Shown here: positions 49,012-49,614 of the stretch, one piece after another
Layout: every line of letters starts with the position of its first letter
Position numbering within the stretch: position 1 is the first letter of the stretch
Source: Deltaproteobacteria bacterium
GTDB taxonomy: Bacteria; Desulfobacterota; Dissulfuribacteria; Dissulfuribacterales; UBA3076
Length of the DNA: 49,614 nt
NCBI GenBank assembly: GCA_003194495.1
Contig: PQXE01000024.1
Location: 1 to 49,614, forward strand
Direction: 5' to 3'
Program-made: the position numbers and the translations under genes
The notes under the pieces: generated by a model
What the model saw: the letters and a program-made list of their open reading frames with translations, nothing else
Database searches by the model: none
What the model was told of the DNA's origin: nothing

Positions 49012-49614
49012 TCATACGCTAATCTGATATTCCCAGGCGATTAATTTGCTTATCAGTTGAAAACGGTCTTCCCAAGTGGCTTCAAATAGACGCCGTACAT
49101 GCTTGCAGACGGCAGCGATTCGGTCACGTCGATTCTTCAGCAATGCCTTCAGTTTGTTTTCCCAGAAGGCCCGTTGTAAAAACAGGCAGCCGAATACGGC
49201 ATTCTCACTAACACGAAAGTCGAGATCCTTTTCGGGACTGGAGCCATCGCACTCGGCCTTCAGGAGTTCATAGTCCGGTATCAGATCCTGGAGCCAGGCA
49301 TTTTGCTCGGTCTCGGCAAATTCCCGTAACAGCTCTTCCTGGCGACGAAGATCGATCTCATGCTGGCAATTCTGAATCACCTTTACCAGGTAGCGGTGGG
49401 CCATGTTGTTACGCAAGAGTCCTTTATCCCTTTTGGTGCCAAAGATCGCAAATCCCTGGCAAATGGCTTCCGGGCCAAAGCGTACACTGAGCCACTCTCG
49501 GATTTTACCCTGCGGGTCCAGACCTTCGATTCCAAAAAGGGCAAAACCTTTGTCCAGGAGTTTTCGAGCTACTTCCCTGGTCGGGAGGCAATCCTTGCGT
49601 TGCGGTTTGCTGTG
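49012..49614 (-). CDS. unidentified protein, C-terminal part (runs off right edge)
   Basis: The frame is open from the window edge to a stop at 49012, giving 201 residues; a shorter frame from TTG 49416 is not needed. It starts at the edge with HSKPQRKDCLPTREVARK, then GFALFGIEGLDPQGKIREWL, FGPEAICQGFAIFGTKRDKG, and a Glu/Arg-rich helical C-terminus (FWENKLKALLKNRRDRIAAV, LISKLIAWEYQISV). I do not recognise the family. The charged helical end and the neighbourhood at the edge of a gene-poor gap would fit an element-borne protein, but nothing proves that. The 196-bp gap to the hybrid kinase holds no gene; a GGGAACAG-type imperfect palindrome lies near 48988-49012. Confidence 0.6.
   Translation of the reverse strand, partial: HSKPQRKDCLPTREVARKLLDKGFALFGIEGLDPQGKIREWLSVRFGPEAICQGFAIFGTKRDKGLLRNNMAHRYLVKVIQNCQHEIDLRRQEELLREFAETEQNAWLQDLIPDYELLKAECDGSSPEKDLDFRVSENAVFGCLFLQRAFWENKLKALLKNRRDRIAAVCKHVRRLFEATWEDRFQLISKLIAWEYQISV

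Noticed and set aside
1..49614. rRNA, tRNA, riboswitch or prophage genes
   Set aside because: No tRNA-like cloverleaf with CCA-proximal features, rRNA segment, known riboswitch core or phage structural gene was recognised on either strand; small or divergent ones could be missed by eye.

Overview
The window reads as a chromosomal segment of a Gram-negative anaerobe of the Desulfobacterota (deltaproteobacterial) type. Supporting signs are an mglA/mglB-like pair next to a type IV pilus ATPase, the order argH - FN3 lipoprotein - lysA - dapF, a CooC-type nickel-insertion ATPase (CO dehydrogenase maturation), Pal, OmpH and an LpxL-like acyltransferase for the outer membrane, and many hybrid kinases plus a sigma-54 activator. 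This placement is an inference from gene content; no rRNA or tRNA gene was seen.

Layout. 1-2435 is mobile DNA: the N-terminal part of a transposase running off the left edge, then a complete IS4-type element (771-2435) with 30-bp terminal inverted repeats. The IS sits 12 bp in front of a pilus/secretion operon: PilP/MshK-like protein, secretin, GspE/MshE-like ATPase (2448-5909). That ATPase gene carries an in-frame 141-164 bp multi-hairpin insertion. Convergent to it lies a minus-strand module (6085-11255): mglB, mglA, a large acidic protein without recognised family, and a TPR-fused PilB-like ATPase. An HPt-like protein lacking its histidine and an HD-GYP phosphodiesterase follow. 13867-22075 is a minus-strand block of household and envelope genes (transketolase, OmpH, Pal, AMIN/amidase, MutS). 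22148-23894 holds a polyprenyl diphosphate synthase and a deacetylase-fold protein with degraded active-site motifs. 24312-26316 is an AT-rich histidine kinase/receiver pair. 26396-31724 holds a DUF364-like gene, a purD-purE fusion, a small unknown, a ComEA-like protein and CooC. 31910-38984 holds a hybrid kinase, an acyltransferase, a sigma-54 activator and a TolB/FlgO-like exported protein. 38965-43703 is lysine and arginine biosynthesis. A K+ channel (43961) is followed by a phosphorelay operon: hybrid kinase, HPt, GGDEF regulator. The right edge carries an unidentified partial gene.

The most distinctive property of the window is its load of small non-coding palindromic elements. I see at least four dispersed families: (1) a 103-109 bp element with GTAAGCGTT ends, six copies, often with a GTAACCGTT-ended tail; (2) a ~130 bp element starting GTAACCGTTCAGGGTTC, three copies plus a remnant, whose far end lies just before the start codons of three genes; (3) elements with GGCATCCTTCAT ends; (4) a MITE with ATTAGTGCC ends in two copies, one containing a second nested palindrome. 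Several supply stop codons or C-terminal codons of neighbouring genes, and one different cloverleaf element lies in frame inside the pilus ATPase gene.

Functionally, cyclic-di-GMP enzymes (HD-GYP, GGDEF), two GspE-superfamily ATPases, the MglAB polarity switch and the multistep phosphorelay suggest surface motility or adhesion under c-di-GMP and polarity control. That link is inferred from co-location only.
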